Shown here: piece after piece, positions 17,166-25,137 of the stretch | Numbering within the stretch: position 1 is the stretch's first letter | Layout of the letters: every line of letters begins with the position of its first letter | NCBI GenBank assembly: GCA_023259375.1 | Contig: JAHFQC010000012.1 | Span: 1-53,300, forward strand | Length of the DNA stretch: 53,300 nt | Direction of reading: 5' to 3' | DNA from: Alphaproteobacteria bacterium | GTDB lineage: Bacteria > Pseudomonadota > Alphaproteobacteria > Micropepsales > Micropepsaceae | Made by a program: the position numbers and the translations under genes | The notes under the pieces: generated by a model | Seen by the model: the letters and a program-made list of their open reading frames with translations, nothing else | Told to the model about the DNA's origin: nothing | The model's database searches: none

Positions 17166-17259
17166 CTAAAGCGTCGGACTTTAAATTCGCTCGGTGCCTG
17201 CCATCGGCATGAGGCGAATTTAAAGTCCGTTGCTTTAGGCGCACGCTCGTCGCGTGCGC
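17166..17259. repeat. Long inverted repeat plus second hairpin between tadC and the TPR gene
   Basis: CTAAAGC (17166-17172) pairs with GCTTTAG (17232-17238), and a perfect 16-bp arm (17175-17190) pairs with 17214-17229, leaving a 23-base loop. Immediately after, GCGCACGC (17239-17246) pairs with GCGTGCGC (17252-17259). The genes on both sides converge here, so the structure could end transcription in both directions. The AT-rich core in the arms is unusual for this genome and looks like a dispersed repeat element. Confidence 0.7.
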
Positions 17260-17284
17260 TGCCTCTGAACGCAAGTGAATCCGA

Positions 17285-18073
17285 TTACTGTCCGCCGCCC
17301 GACAGCCTGAGCGCCGGGATGGCGTCCTTGGACTTGGCGGGCTTGGCCGAGGCGGTTTTCTTGATCTTCTTGCCGACCGGACCGGCCTCGGTGTCCTTGG
17401 GGACGGCCTGCATCACGATCGTGTTGCCTTCGGCGGCGGTCAACGTGCGCGACAGCGGGCGGGGCGGCGCGGAGGCAGCAAGTCCGGTCGCACCGAGCGG
17501 AGCACCGGCTGGCGGCGCTTTCAGGCTGGCGATCATCGTGGCGTTCTTGACGACGCGCTCGTCCTTCGATGCGTTGGCCGCTTGTGCGATCAGCTGGCGG
17601 GCGCGGTCGAGATCGCCGGCCTGCAAACGGCTCATGGCAAAATTGTTGAGGATTGCGCCTTCGCCCGGCTTGAGCTGGAGGGCGCGGCTGTAGGCGGCCT
17701 CGGCATTGGCGTAATCGGCTTTCTGGTCATAAGCGACGCCGAGCGCCGAATAGAGCGTCCAATCGCCCGTCTGCAGTTGCACCGCGCGGCGCAAAAAATC
17801 GAGCGCCTCGGTGGAGCGGCCTTGCTGCACCAGCACCTTGCCGTATTCGCCCACCACGCGCGGATCGTCGGTCGCGACCAGCATAAGCTGGCTCAGCACC
17901 TTGATGGCTCCGGCATAGTCCCGCTGGGTGCGCTTGAGCTGGGCATCGCGCACGCCGGCGTCGACGCTCTGGGCCAAGGTGACGCCGGATTGTTCCGGCG
18001 GGGAAGCGAGGGCGCTCGTGCACAACAGGGCCGAGACCGCGGCAGCGCCAAGGCTGTGGCATAGGCGGGACAT
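17285..18073 (-). CDS. tadD: TPR-repeat protein, TadD-like
   Basis: The 262-residue protein has a signal peptide (MSRLCHSLGAAAVSALLCTSALA). Three to four tetratricopeptide repeats follow, for example DYAGAIKVLSQLMLVATDDP, RSTEALDFLRRAVQLQTGDW, DYANAEAAYSRALQLKPGEG and DLDRARQLIAQAANASKDER. The C-terminal about 80 residues are low-complexity and basic (KKIKKTASAKPAKSKD). In other Tad loci TadD is a TPR lipoprotein; here the leader cysteines do not make a clear lipobox. It is convergent to tadC, so it is expressed separately from the operon. The role is inferred from fold and position. Confidence 0.8.
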   Translation of the reverse strand: MSRLCHSLGAAAVSALLCTSALASPPEQSGVTLAQSVDAGVRDAQLKRTQRDYAGAIKVLSQLMLVATDDPRVVGEYGKVLVQQGRSTEALDFLRRAVQLQTGDWTLYSALGVAYDQKADYANAEAAYSRALQLKPGEGAILNNFAMSRLQAGDLDRARQLIAQAANASKDERVVKNATMIASLKAPPAGAPLGATGLAASAPPRPLSRTLTAAEGNTIVMQAVPKDTEAGPVGKKIKKTASAKPAKSKDAIPALRLSGGGQ

Positions 18074-18229
18074 GGGGCAGAAGCCTTCCGATTGCTCCGC
18101 CAGAATGGGCGAAATGCGGTCAATAAAGGCTTAAATTACGCCGCATTACGGACGAATCTCGCTGCCAAGGTGTTAAGAAGCGTTAGCGGTTGTGCGGTAC
18201 AAGGTTCAAATGCCGCCGGAGTTGGCCCG

Positions 18230-19276
18230 ATGAAGACCGGATGGATTATGACAGCCGTCGTGGCTGTGGCGGTTGCGGCCACGGCCCAAGTGCTGCCGCC
18301 GCGCCGGTCGTTCGAGATTGCCACCGGGCCGGCCGCGGGAACTTATTTTCCGGCCGGAGAACTGATCGCGCGGATCGTCAGTCACCCCCCCGGCATGGCC
18401 CGTTGCGAGAAAAGTCCCTTGTGCGGCCCACCCGGGGTGATCGTCTCGGCCAAGTCGAGCGACGGTGCCGTCGCCAATGTGCTGGCGGTGAATACCGGCC
18501 AGATCGCCTCCGGGCTGGCGCAGGCCAACGTCATCGCCGATGCCGTCGCCGGTCGCGGCGAGTTCAAGAAAGCGGGGCGTCAGACCCATATCCGGGTCAT
18601 GGCCGACCTTTTCACCGAGCAGGTGCAGTTGGTGGTGCCGCGCGGTTCGCCGATCCGTTCGGTCGCCGATCTTCGCGGCAAGCGCGTATCGCTCGGCAGC
18701 GATCATTCCGGGTCCGATGTCATCGCCGTAGAAATCCTCAAGGCCTATCGCGCGCGTCCCGCCAAGATCGTTCGCGAGACCTATGAGACCAGCGGCGGAT
18801 TGATGCGCGAAGGCAAGCTCGACGCCTTCTTCTTTCTCGGCGGCGCGCCGGCTCTATTGATCGCCGACATGGTCAACCGCGGCCAGGCGCGGCTGGTGCC
18901 GATCGACGGCAAAGGGCGCGAGAAACTGCTTGCGGCCGTGAAGGGTGTCGCAGTCGATGCCGTTCCCGCGGGTGCTTACAAAGGTGCCGGCCGGATCGAG
19001 ACCGTATCCAGCCGCACCTACTGGATCGTGCGCGACAGTGCTCCCGGCGAAGCGGTCTACGATCTGGTGCGCGCGCTCTATCACCCCGGCAACCGGGCGC
19101 TGCTGGATCAGAACGTGATGGACACCGGCCGCATCCGGATTGGCGACGCCGCCAGTCTCGCTGGCGTTCCGCTCCATCCGGGTGCAGCCCGTTACTATCG
19201 TGAAGCAGGGCTCCTGAAGCCTACAGCGTCCAGCCCTTCGCCAGTTCCGCCTCGGCCGCGGCGCGCCATTCCTTGA
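18230..19276 (+). CDS. TAXI-family solute-binding protein
   Basis: The protein has 348 residues from the ATG at 18230 (GGAG eight bases upstream). An N-terminal helix or signal (WIMTAVVAVAVAATAQVLPP) precedes the TAXI pattern: FEIATGPAAGTYFPAGELIA, NVLAVNTGQIASGLAQANVI, LRGKRVSLGSDHSGSDVIAV, GKLDAFFFLGGAPALLIADM and TVSSRTYWIVRDSAPGEAVY. Such proteins bind organic acids in the periplasm for TRAP transporters, but no TRAP permease gene is nearby. Two cysteines in CEKSPLC may form a disulfide. The C-terminal tail (SSPSPVPPRPRRAIP) is unusual and is encoded within the 56-base overlap with the convergent gst gene; it may simply be read-through after loss of an earlier stop. Confidence 0.85.
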   Translation: MKTGWIMTAVVAVAVAATAQVLPPRRSFEIATGPAAGTYFPAGELIARIVSHPPGMARCEKSPLCGPPGVIVSAKSSDGAVANVLAVNTGQIASGLAQANVIADAVAGRGEFKKAGRQTHIRVMADLFTEQVQLVVPRGSPIRSVADLRGKRVSLGSDHSGSDVIAVEILKAYRARPAKIVRETYETSGGLMREGKLDAFFFLGGAPALLIADMVNRGQARLVPIDGKGREKLLAAVKGVAVDAVPAGAYKGAGRIETVSSRTYWIVRDSAPGEAVYDLVRALYHPGNRALLDQNVMDTGRIRIGDAASLAGVPLHPGAARYYREAGLLKPTASSPSPVPPRPRRAIP

Positions 19277-19874
19277 GCGCGGGCAGTTCCATCAGCCGCG
19301 CCACATAGGCCGCCGATGCGGCCGGCAGGTCGATGCCGTAGGTAAGGAAGCGCGAGGCCACCGGCGCATACATGCAGTCGGCGATCGAGAAGCGTCCGAA
19401 CAGGAAGCCGTCGTCGCGTCCGGCGAGTGCGGTCTCCCAGGCATTGATGATGCGGGCCACCTGCTTGTTGGTGGCTTCATCCAGCGTCGGCGTCGGCACG
19501 GTGGTGGCGAAATTCATCGACAGGTGCTGGCGCACGTCGGGAAAGCCCGAATGCATCTCGGCCGCATAGGAACGGGCCACGGCGCGGGTGTCGGGATCGG
19601 ACGGCCACAGCTGCGCTTCGGGATGGCGTTCGGCAATGGTCTCGCAGATGGCAAGGCTGTCCCACACCGTGACGGTCTTGTCGCCGTCGGTGATCTTCAG
19701 CACCGGGACTTTGCCTGCCGGCGAATGGCTGGTGAGCAAAGCGCGCGTGTCGGGCTGATAGAGCAGTACCTGGACTTCCTCAAACGGCACGCCGGCCATT
19801 TTCAGCGCCAGCCAGGGGCGGAGCGACCAGCTCGAATAATTCTTGTTGCCGATCACGAGGGTGTAGGCGGACAT
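19221..19874 (-). CDS. Glutathione S-transferase family protein
   Basis: The 217-residue protein has a thioredoxin-fold N-domain with NKNYSSWSLRPWLALKMAGV (active-site Ser region) and GKVPVLKI (the cis-Pro of the glutathione site), DSLAICETIAE, then an all-helical C-domain with FLFGRFSIADCMYAPVASRF. A GGAG stands seven bases before the ATG. It follows the ghrA-like gene by nine bases on the same strand and forms the end of a cycM-ghrA-gst run. The substrate is unknown. Its 3' end overlaps the TAXI gene. Confidence 0.9.
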   Translation of the reverse strand: MSAYTLVIGNKNYSSWSLRPWLALKMAGVPFEEVQVLLYQPDTRALLTSHSPAGKVPVLKITDGDKTVTVWDSLAICETIAERHPEAQLWPSDPDTRAVARSYAAEMHSGFPDVRQHLSMNFATTVPTPTLDEATNKQVARIINAWETALAGRDDGFLFGRFSIADCMYAPVASRFLTYGIDLPAASAAYVARLMELPALKEWRAAAEAELAKGWTL

Positions 19875-19883
19875 ACTTCTCTC

Positions 19884-20816
19884 CTAATAGGCCGTATCCA
19901 CATCGACGATATTGTCCGGCCGTTCGCCGCGTTCGAAGGCAGCGATGCCGTCGTGCACGTACTTAAGAACGACCTCGGTTTGCGACACCGCGGCAATATG
20001 CGGCGTGATCGTCACGTTTGCGTGATGCCACAGCGGACTCGTTGGCGGCAGCGGTTCTTCGCGGAAAACGTCGAGCACTGAGCCGGACAAATGTCCGCTG
20101 TCGAGCGCTGCAATCAGATCGGCTTCGACGAGATGGCCGCCGCGCGCCACGTTGATGACGAAGGCGCCTTTGGGCAGAGCCGCGAAGGTCTTGGCGTTGA
20201 GGATGCCGGCGGTTCTCCGCGTCAGCGCCATCAAACAGATGAGAATGTCGGTGCGGCCGAGGAACGCCGGCAGTTGATCGTCGCCGCTGAAGCTTTTGAG
20301 CCCCGGCATCTCTTTGGCCGAGCGGCTGAAGGCGGCGACATCGAAGCCGAGGTCGATCAGCCGCTTGGCGGCGAACGATCCGATTTCACCGTAGCCCAGA
20401 AAGCCGATGCGGGTGTCTTCGGTGCGGCGCGGCAAGGTCTGCTGGCGCCATTGGCGGTCGCGCTGAGCGGCATCGAAGAAGCGCTGACGGCGATGATGGA
20501 TCAGCACATGCATCAGCACGTACTGGGCCATTTCGGCCGACAGGGTGCGATCGACGAACCGCACCAGCGGCACGGCGCGGGGATAGTTCGGATCGGACAA
20601 AAAACCGTCGACACCCGCGCCGAGACAGAACGCCGCCTTCACGTTCGGCAGCAATGCGATTTTGCCGTGCGGCGGCGTGAAGCTCATGACGTAATCGATG
20701 CTCTCGGGGGCATAGGCGTCACGCCCTTCGAGCACCACCTCGGCATTGTCGAGGTTCGCTTCCATCAGCCCTTTCCATTTGGGCGATACGAGTATCAGCA
20801 GTTTGGGTTTGGACAT
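19884..20816 (-). CDS. D-2-hydroxyacid dehydrogenase, glyoxylate/hydroxypyruvate reductase A type
   Basis: The 310-residue protein has the NAD(P)-binding motif GFLGYGEIGSFAAKRL, a catalytic Arg in INVARGGHLVEADLIAAL, Glu in DVFREEPLPPTSPLWHH and His in ITPHIAAVSQ. This order is that of the GhrA branch, which reduces glyoxylate and hydroxypyruvate in the cytoplasm. It starts 13 bases after the cycM stop and lies 9 bases before gst, so the three are probably one transcript. Confidence 0.9.
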   Translation of the reverse strand: MSKPKLLILVSPKWKGLMEANLDNAEVVLEGRDAYAPESIDYVMSFTPPHGKIALLPNVKAAFCLGAGVDGFLSDPNYPRAVPLVRFVDRTLSAEMAQYVLMHVLIHHRRQRFFDAAQRDRQWRQQTLPRRTEDTRIGFLGYGEIGSFAAKRLIDLGFDVAAFSRSAKEMPGLKSFSGDDQLPAFLGRTDILICLMALTRRTAGILNAKTFAALPKGAFVINVARGGHLVEADLIAALDSGHLSGSVLDVFREEPLPPTSPLWHHANVTITPHIAAVSQTEVVLKYVHDGIAAFERGERPDNIVDVDTAY

Positions 20817-20828
20817 TCTTTCTTCATG

Positions 20829-21380
20829 TTACTTCTTCTCCGGCAGCGGTGCCGGAGTGTCGTTCAGGGTGCGCAAGTAGGCGAGCAGATCGATGCGATC
20901 CTGGCTCGAGCGCAGGCCGGCGAAGCTCATCTTGGTGCCCGGCACCACGACTTGCGGTGCCTTGATGAAGGCGAACAGCTTGTCATAGGTCCACGGATCG
21001 TGATTGGCGCTCATCGCGCTCGAATACGAAAAGCCGGGATGGGTCGCGCGCTGGCGATCGACCACGCCCCACAGATTGGGACCGATCTTGTTGGGCCCGC
21101 CGTTGGACTCGTCATGGCATTGCTGGCAGCGCCCGGCGAGCTCTTTGCCATGCGCCACATTGGCGGTCGGCAGGACGGCGGCGAAATCGGGCAGCGGCTC
21201 GGCGGCGGGCTCAGCCGCGGCGGTTTGGGTCTGCGCTTCTTTGGGGACTTCCACGGCATAGCCGGGCTTTTGCGGTAGCGGCGTATCGAAAATTGATTGT
21301 GCTACCTGTTTTACAACGAGAATAAACAGCAATGTGCCGAGAACCGCGCCGGCGATCTTGTTCCACTCCCAGGAATCCAT
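20829..21380 (-). CDS. cycM: Membrane-anchored c-type cytochrome (CycM-like)
   Basis: The protein has 183 residues from the ATG at 21380 (MDSWEWNKIAGAVLGTLLFI). One N-terminal helix is uncleaved, a Pro/Ala-rich linker follows (about 40-75), then one class I cytochrome c domain with heme site CQQCH, GPNLWGVVDRQRATHPGF and an axial Met in VPGTKMSFAGL. CycM-type cytochromes pass electrons from the bc1 complex to aa3 oxidase in rhizobia. It is divergent from kdsB-pheA, an arrangement seen in other alphaproteobacteria. The frame is open further upstream to 21710 but that part runs against kdsB. Confidence 0.92.
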   Translation of the reverse strand: MDSWEWNKIAGAVLGTLLFILVVKQVAQSIFDTPLPQKPGYAVEVPKEAQTQTAAAEPAAEPLPDFAAVLPTANVAHGKELAGRCQQCHDESNGGPNKIGPNLWGVVDRQRATHPGFSYSSAMSANHDPWTYDKLFAFIKAPQVVVPGTKMSFAGLRSSQDRIDLLAYLRTLNDTPAPLPEKK

Positions 21381-21542
21381 AAGGTCAGGCTCCGCGTGTT
21401 CAGTGCGTCGTATGTGGCCTTGCGCCAAATGCGAACGAGGGCGAAAAAAGAGGCCCGCTATGGGACCTCCGGGTGCGACATTACAAGCCCAACCGGGGGC
21501 AATGGTGCGGCAGACTGTCGCATATTTGAAGGGGGAGACCCA

Positions 21543-22280
21543 ATGAAACCGATCGTGCTGATCCCGGCCCGTATGGCCTCGACCCGCTTGCCCGGCAAGC
21601 CGCTGGCCGACATCGGTGGGGTCCCCATGATCGTTCGGGTCTGGAAGAAAGCCGTCGAGGCCGGGGTGGGCCCGGTCGTGGTGGCGTGCTCCGAGAAGGA
21701 AGTCCAGCAAGCCGTAGAGGCGGCCGGTGGCCGGGCGGTGATGACAGCCGCAAACCTGCCCTCAGGGTCGGACCGGGTCTGGGCCGCCCTCAACGCCGTC
21801 GATCGCGCCTTCGAACATGACCTGGTCGTCAATTTGCAAGGCGACCTGCCGACCTTCGATCCCACCGGCATCAGGGCGGCGATCGACGCCATGGTGACCA
21901 CCGGCGCCGACATCGGCACCTGTGCCGCCGAAATCGAGGACGACGCCGACGCCGACAATCCGGCGACCGTGAAGGTGGTGGCGACCTGGGACGTCGGCAA
22001 CACCCGCGGCATTGCCCATTATTTCTCGCGCTCGCGCATTCCGAGCGGCAAAGGGCCGTGGTTCGCCCATGTCGGGCTCTACGTTTATCGCCGCGAGGCG
22101 TTGCAGCGTTTTGTCGGCTTGCAGCCTTCGCCGCTGGAATTGCGCGAAAAGCTGGAGCAGCTGCGCGCCATCGAAGCGGGCATCAAGATCGGTGTCGGCC
22201 GCGTCGACGAGGTGCCGCTCAGTGTCGATATGCCGGCCGACCTTGAAAAGGCGCGGGCTGCCGTCGCGCGCGGTAAATGA
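21543..22280 (+). CDS. kdsB: 3-deoxy-manno-octulosonate cytidylyltransferase
   Basis: The protein has 245 residues from the ATG at 21543, preceded by GGGGGAGA. Motifs are VLIPARMASTRLPGKPLADI (nucleotide binding), SGSDRVWAAL, VVNLQGDLPTFDP, HYFSRSRIPSGKGPWFAHVG and LELREKLEQLRAIEAGIKI. It activates Kdo with CTP for lipopolysaccharide core synthesis in the cytoplasm. The frame is open upstream to 21297, across the cycM promoter region, but lacks support. It is followed by a palindromic repeat and pheA. Confidence 0.96.
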   Translation: MKPIVLIPARMASTRLPGKPLADIGGVPMIVRVWKKAVEAGVGPVVVACSEKEVQQAVEAAGGRAVMTAANLPSGSDRVWAALNAVDRAFEHDLVVNLQGDLPTFDPTGIRAAIDAMVTTGADIGTCAAEIEDDADADNPATVKVVATWDVGNTRGIAHYFSRSRIPSGKGPWFAHVGLYVYRREALQRFVGLQPSPLELREKLEQLRAIEAGIKIGVGRVDEVPLSVDMPADLEKARAAVARGK

Positions 22281-22283
22281 TGA

Positions 22284-22327
22284 GCGCGATCCGGAAAAGT
22301 GTGCAGCGGTTTTCCGCCAGATCGCGC
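22284..22327. repeat. Nested palindromic intergenic repeat, copy 1
   Basis: The outer arms GCGCGAT (22284-22290) and ATCGCGC (22321-22327) enclose inner arms CGGAAAA (22292-22298) and TTTTCCG (22310-22316). It fills the kdsB-pheA gap and ends eight bases before the pheA ATG. The layout and the GGAAAAGTG/CGGTTTTCCG core are shared with copies at 28187 and, in variant form, 23246 and 43702. Confidence 0.7.
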
Positions 22328-22335
22328 GGTGAGAA

Positions 22336-23244
22336 ATGAGCGAAAATACGCTGATTTCGCGCGCCAAGACGGTCGCCTTTCAGGGTGAGCCCGGCGCCTA
22401 TGCCAATCTCGCGGCTAAGGAAGCGGTGCCGCAAGCGACGTTCGTCGGCAAGCCAACTTTCGAAGCCGCGCTCGAAGCCGTGCGTTCGGGCGAAACCGAT
22501 CTCGCGGTGGTGCCGGTCGAGAACTCCGTCTACGGCCGCATCGCCGACGTGCATCAATTGGTCCGTCATTTCGGCCGCGCCGTGAAAGGCTTCGTGCCCA
22601 ATGAAGGGGACAAGGGCCTGTTCATTCTCGGCGAGCACTTTCATCGCGTGCGTCACCAGCTGCTCGGTCTTCCCGGCGCCAAGCTTTCAGACATCAAGAC
22701 CGTTTTCAGTCAGGCGCCGGCGCTGGGCCAGGTGCGGATCGTCACCAAGCAACTCGGCCTCGTCGAAAAGCAGTGGTACGACACCGCCGGGTCGGCGCGC
22801 CATGTCGCCGAACTGAAGGATCCGACCTGTGCCGCAGTGGCTTCGACCTTGGCGGGCGAGATCTACGGCCTCGAAGTGCTGAAGCCCAATATCGAAGACA
22901 CCTCCAACAACATGACCCGCTTTTTGATCGTCGGCAGCGAGCCGGACGATCCGCCCAATGACGGGCGCGCGGTGATCACGACGTTCCTGTTCGGCGTGCG
23001 CAACATTCCGGCGGCGCTCTACAAGGCGATGGGCGGCTTTGCCACCAATGGCGTCAACATGACCAAGTTGGAGAGCTATCAGCTCGGCGGCTCGTTCAAC
23101 GCCACCGAGTTCTATGTCGACATCGAAGGCCACCCCGACCAGCACAATGTCCGTCTGGCGCTGGAGGAGCTGTCCTTCTTCTCGTCGCGGGTGATCATGC
23201 TCGGCGTTTATCCGGCGCATCCCTATCGCAACGAGATGCCGTAG
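22336..23244 (+). CDS. pheA: Prephenate dehydratase
   Basis: The 302-residue protein has a catalytic domain with VAFQGEPGAYANLAAKEAV, LAVVPVENSVYGRIADVHQL and the Thr-Arg-Phe site in TSNNMTRFLIVG. A C-terminal ACT regulatory domain follows (about 210-290: FLFGVRNIPAALYKAMGGFA, NMTKLESYQLGGSFNATEFY with the ESRP-type Phe-binding motif altered to ESYQ). It turns prephenate into phenylpyruvate. There is no chorismate mutase domain, as is usual for the monofunctional enzyme. It probably shares a transcript with kdsB. Confidence 0.95.
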   Translation: MSENTLISRAKTVAFQGEPGAYANLAAKEAVPQATFVGKPTFEAALEAVRSGETDLAVVPVENSVYGRIADVHQLVRHFGRAVKGFVPNEGDKGLFILGEHFHRVRHQLLGLPGAKLSDIKTVFSQAPALGQVRIVTKQLGLVEKQWYDTAGSARHVAELKDPTCAAVASTLAGEIYGLEVLKPNIEDTSNNMTRFLIVGSEPDDPPNDGRAVITTFLFGVRNIPAALYKAMGGFATNGVNMTKLESYQLGGSFNATEFYVDIEGHPDQHNVRLALEELSFFSSRVIMLGVYPAHPYRNEMP

Positions 23245-23245
23245 A

Positions 23246-23288
23246 GCGCTTCCCGATAAGTGGGAACCGGTTATCGGATAAGAAGCGC
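23246..23288. repeat. Nested palindromic intergenic repeat, copy 2 (variant)
   Basis: The outer arms GCGCTTC (23246-23252) and GAAGCGC (23282-23288) enclose CCGATAA (23253-23259) and TTATCGG (23271-23277), with AGTGGGAACCGG between. It starts two bases after the pheA stop. It has the same nested layout as the copies at 22284 and 28187 with changed arms, and compensating changes on both sides keep the pairing. Confidence 0.7.
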
Positions 23289-23306
23289 GACGATCAATGA
23301 ATCTTT

Positions 23307-24914
23307 TCAGCGTTTGCGGGGAATGGAAAACCGCTCGATCTTCGGCGGCGTGCGTTTGCTGTCGGCGACGCGCCGCGGCGCTGCATTGCTGACGATCGGT
23401 GTGCCCGGAATCCGGCAGACGAAGCTTGAGGCCTGATCGGTCGGGCCTGAGCCCCGATAGACCGCCACTTTCGGTTCGGCGCACAAAGGCCGCGTCATGC
23501 CGATCGCACCGTCCTTGTCGGTATGGTAGCCGGTGATCTCGTCCGGCGCCTCGCCGCCTTCCACCCACGACACGATGGCGGCATTGGAATCGAGGCCGTT
23601 CGGTCCTTCGCCGCCGCCGCAGTGGCCCATCGACGGGACCATGAAGAGATGCACGAACTTGTCGGCGTCTGGAGTCTTGGCTTCGACCGCATGGTAGTAA
23701 TCAAGCGTGTTGTAAGGCGACAGAAGTCCGTCGGCCCAGCCGTGATACATCAGAAGCTTGCCGCCATGCGCCTTGAAGGCGGAGAGATCGGGGTTGGTGG
23801 CATTCATCATACCGCCCAGTTCCTTGTCGATCGGCGCCATATCGCGATCGGGATCGTAGCGGGCGACGGTCCAAGCCGGTTTCTGCTTCAGCGCTTGGAT
23901 CATCATCGAATCCTTGAACGGGTCGTGCCCCGGCGCGATCGAATGCGGTCCGAACGCCGAAGCGACGCCGAGCGGCAGGCCGGGATAAAGCTTCAGGCCT
24001 CGCGGGGTCGTTTGCGGTCCGTACAAGGTCTGTGCCCGGGCGATTTGCGCCCGCGTCAGGCAATCCGGCTTGTCGCCCGCCTTGCACAGAAGCTTCGACC
24101 AGTCGAACTTGCAGCTCCTGGGATCGGTGATGAAGCCGTCCTTGACGCCGTCGCCGGGATCGCACTGGGCGACCATCGCTTTGGCCATGAACGACAGCTT
24201 GGCCGGGGTCAGATCGCCTTTCGGCGTCCGCCGCGCCTGCCATGCCTGGACGAAACCGAGCGACTGCAGCCGTACGAAATTGATCGCCGGTGCCCCGGCG
24301 ATGATGCCATCGTAGTCTTCGGGATAACGCTGCGCTTCCGACAGCGCCTGCCAGCCGCCCGAGGAGCAGCCGGTGAAATAGTTCTTCTTCGACTCGCGGC
24401 CGTAATAGGCGGTGATGATCTTCTTGGCGTTGACCGCCATCAGGTGATGGGCGCGATACGCGAAATTCTCGACCCGCTCGGGATGACCGGCGACCCAGTT
24501 GGTGTCGAAGAACCCTTCCTGGGTTTCGTGGCCGGTGTCGGTCGAAGCGGTGGCGAAGCCTTCCCGCACCGCTTGCGCCATGGCGGGATAATTGATCGCG
24601 CCCGTCAGGCCGCCGTTGCCGACGCCCTCAAAGCGATGATTCCAGATGTCGGGCAGCCAGATCTCGACCCTGATGTCCTTGTCGATGGTCAGCGCCACCC
24701 GGCAGAACGAAGCATGCGATTCCGCGGCGGGCTTGAAGCCGGCATTGAACGGCGACTTGGGAAAGGCCCATCCGGGCGCCACGTGCTCGGCCGCGGTGAT
24801 CTTGACGGCGTCGAACTTGAGTTCGGTCAGCGCCCTGCAGGTCGCCGGCGTGCCTTGCGCAAAGGCGGCCGCCCCCAAGGCGGCAAAAACCAACACCCCC
24901 GCACAGACACGCAT
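23307..24914 (-). CDS. Tannase/feruloyl esterase family secreted hydrolase
   Basis: The 535-residue protein has a signal peptide (MRVCAGVLVFAALGAAAFAQ). Tannase-family markers are IEIWLP-like VEIWLPDIWNHRFEGVGNGG, the nucleophile elbow YFTGCSSGGWQALSEAQRYP, DYDGIIAGAPAINFVRLQ and the His region MVPSMGHCGGGEGPN. Cysteines flank the Ser and His (GCSSGG and GHCGG), as in fungal feruloyl esterases where they link the triad. It should hydrolyse ester bonds of plant aromatic acids in the periplasm or outside. It stands alone, with an inverted repeat upstream. Confidence 0.88.
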   Translation of the reverse strand: MRVCAGVLVFAALGAAAFAQGTPATCRALTELKFDAVKITAAEHVAPGWAFPKSPFNAGFKPAAESHASFCRVALTIDKDIRVEIWLPDIWNHRFEGVGNGGLTGAINYPAMAQAVREGFATASTDTGHETQEGFFDTNWVAGHPERVENFAYRAHHLMAVNAKKIITAYYGRESKKNYFTGCSSGGWQALSEAQRYPEDYDGIIAGAPAINFVRLQSLGFVQAWQARRTPKGDLTPAKLSFMAKAMVAQCDPGDGVKDGFITDPRSCKFDWSKLLCKAGDKPDCLTRAQIARAQTLYGPQTTPRGLKLYPGLPLGVASAFGPHSIAPGHDPFKDSMMIQALKQKPAWTVARYDPDRDMAPIDKELGGMMNATNPDLSAFKAHGGKLLMYHGWADGLLSPYNTLDYYHAVEAKTPDADKFVHLFMVPSMGHCGGGEGPNGLDSNAAIVSWVEGGEAPDEITGYHTDKDGAIGMTRPLCAEPKVAVYRGSGPTDQASSFVCRIPGTPIVSNAAPRRVADSKRTPPKIERFSIPRKR

Positions 24915-25017
24915 AACAGGAAACTCCCCGAGACCTTGCCCACCAAGCTAAGGCCGAACTCTTACCCGAAAAAGAAGCCTTTGTGCGACTTTCCGGCCTG
25001 CGGTGCCTCCATCCCTT

Positions 25018-25124
25018 CCTGTCATTCCCGGCGAGCCCGCGCCATACGCTGCTTTACGGATGGCACATTGCCTTCCCCCTCGCATTCCTCCGCACACGGT
25101 GGGTCGCCGGCCGGGGATGACAGG
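25018..25124. repeat. Imperfect inverted repeat between nudC and the tannase gene
   Basis: CCTGTCATTCCCGGCG (25018-25033) and the imperfectly matching right end 25105-25124 (CGCCGGCCGGGGATGACAGG) bound about 70 bases of unpaired sequence. The ends resemble the GTCATTCCCGG / CCGGGAATGAC palindromes scattered through many proteobacterial genomes. The gap it occupies (24915-25137) has no gene. Confidence 0.55.
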
Positions 25125-25137
25125 GTGGGGGTGCCTC

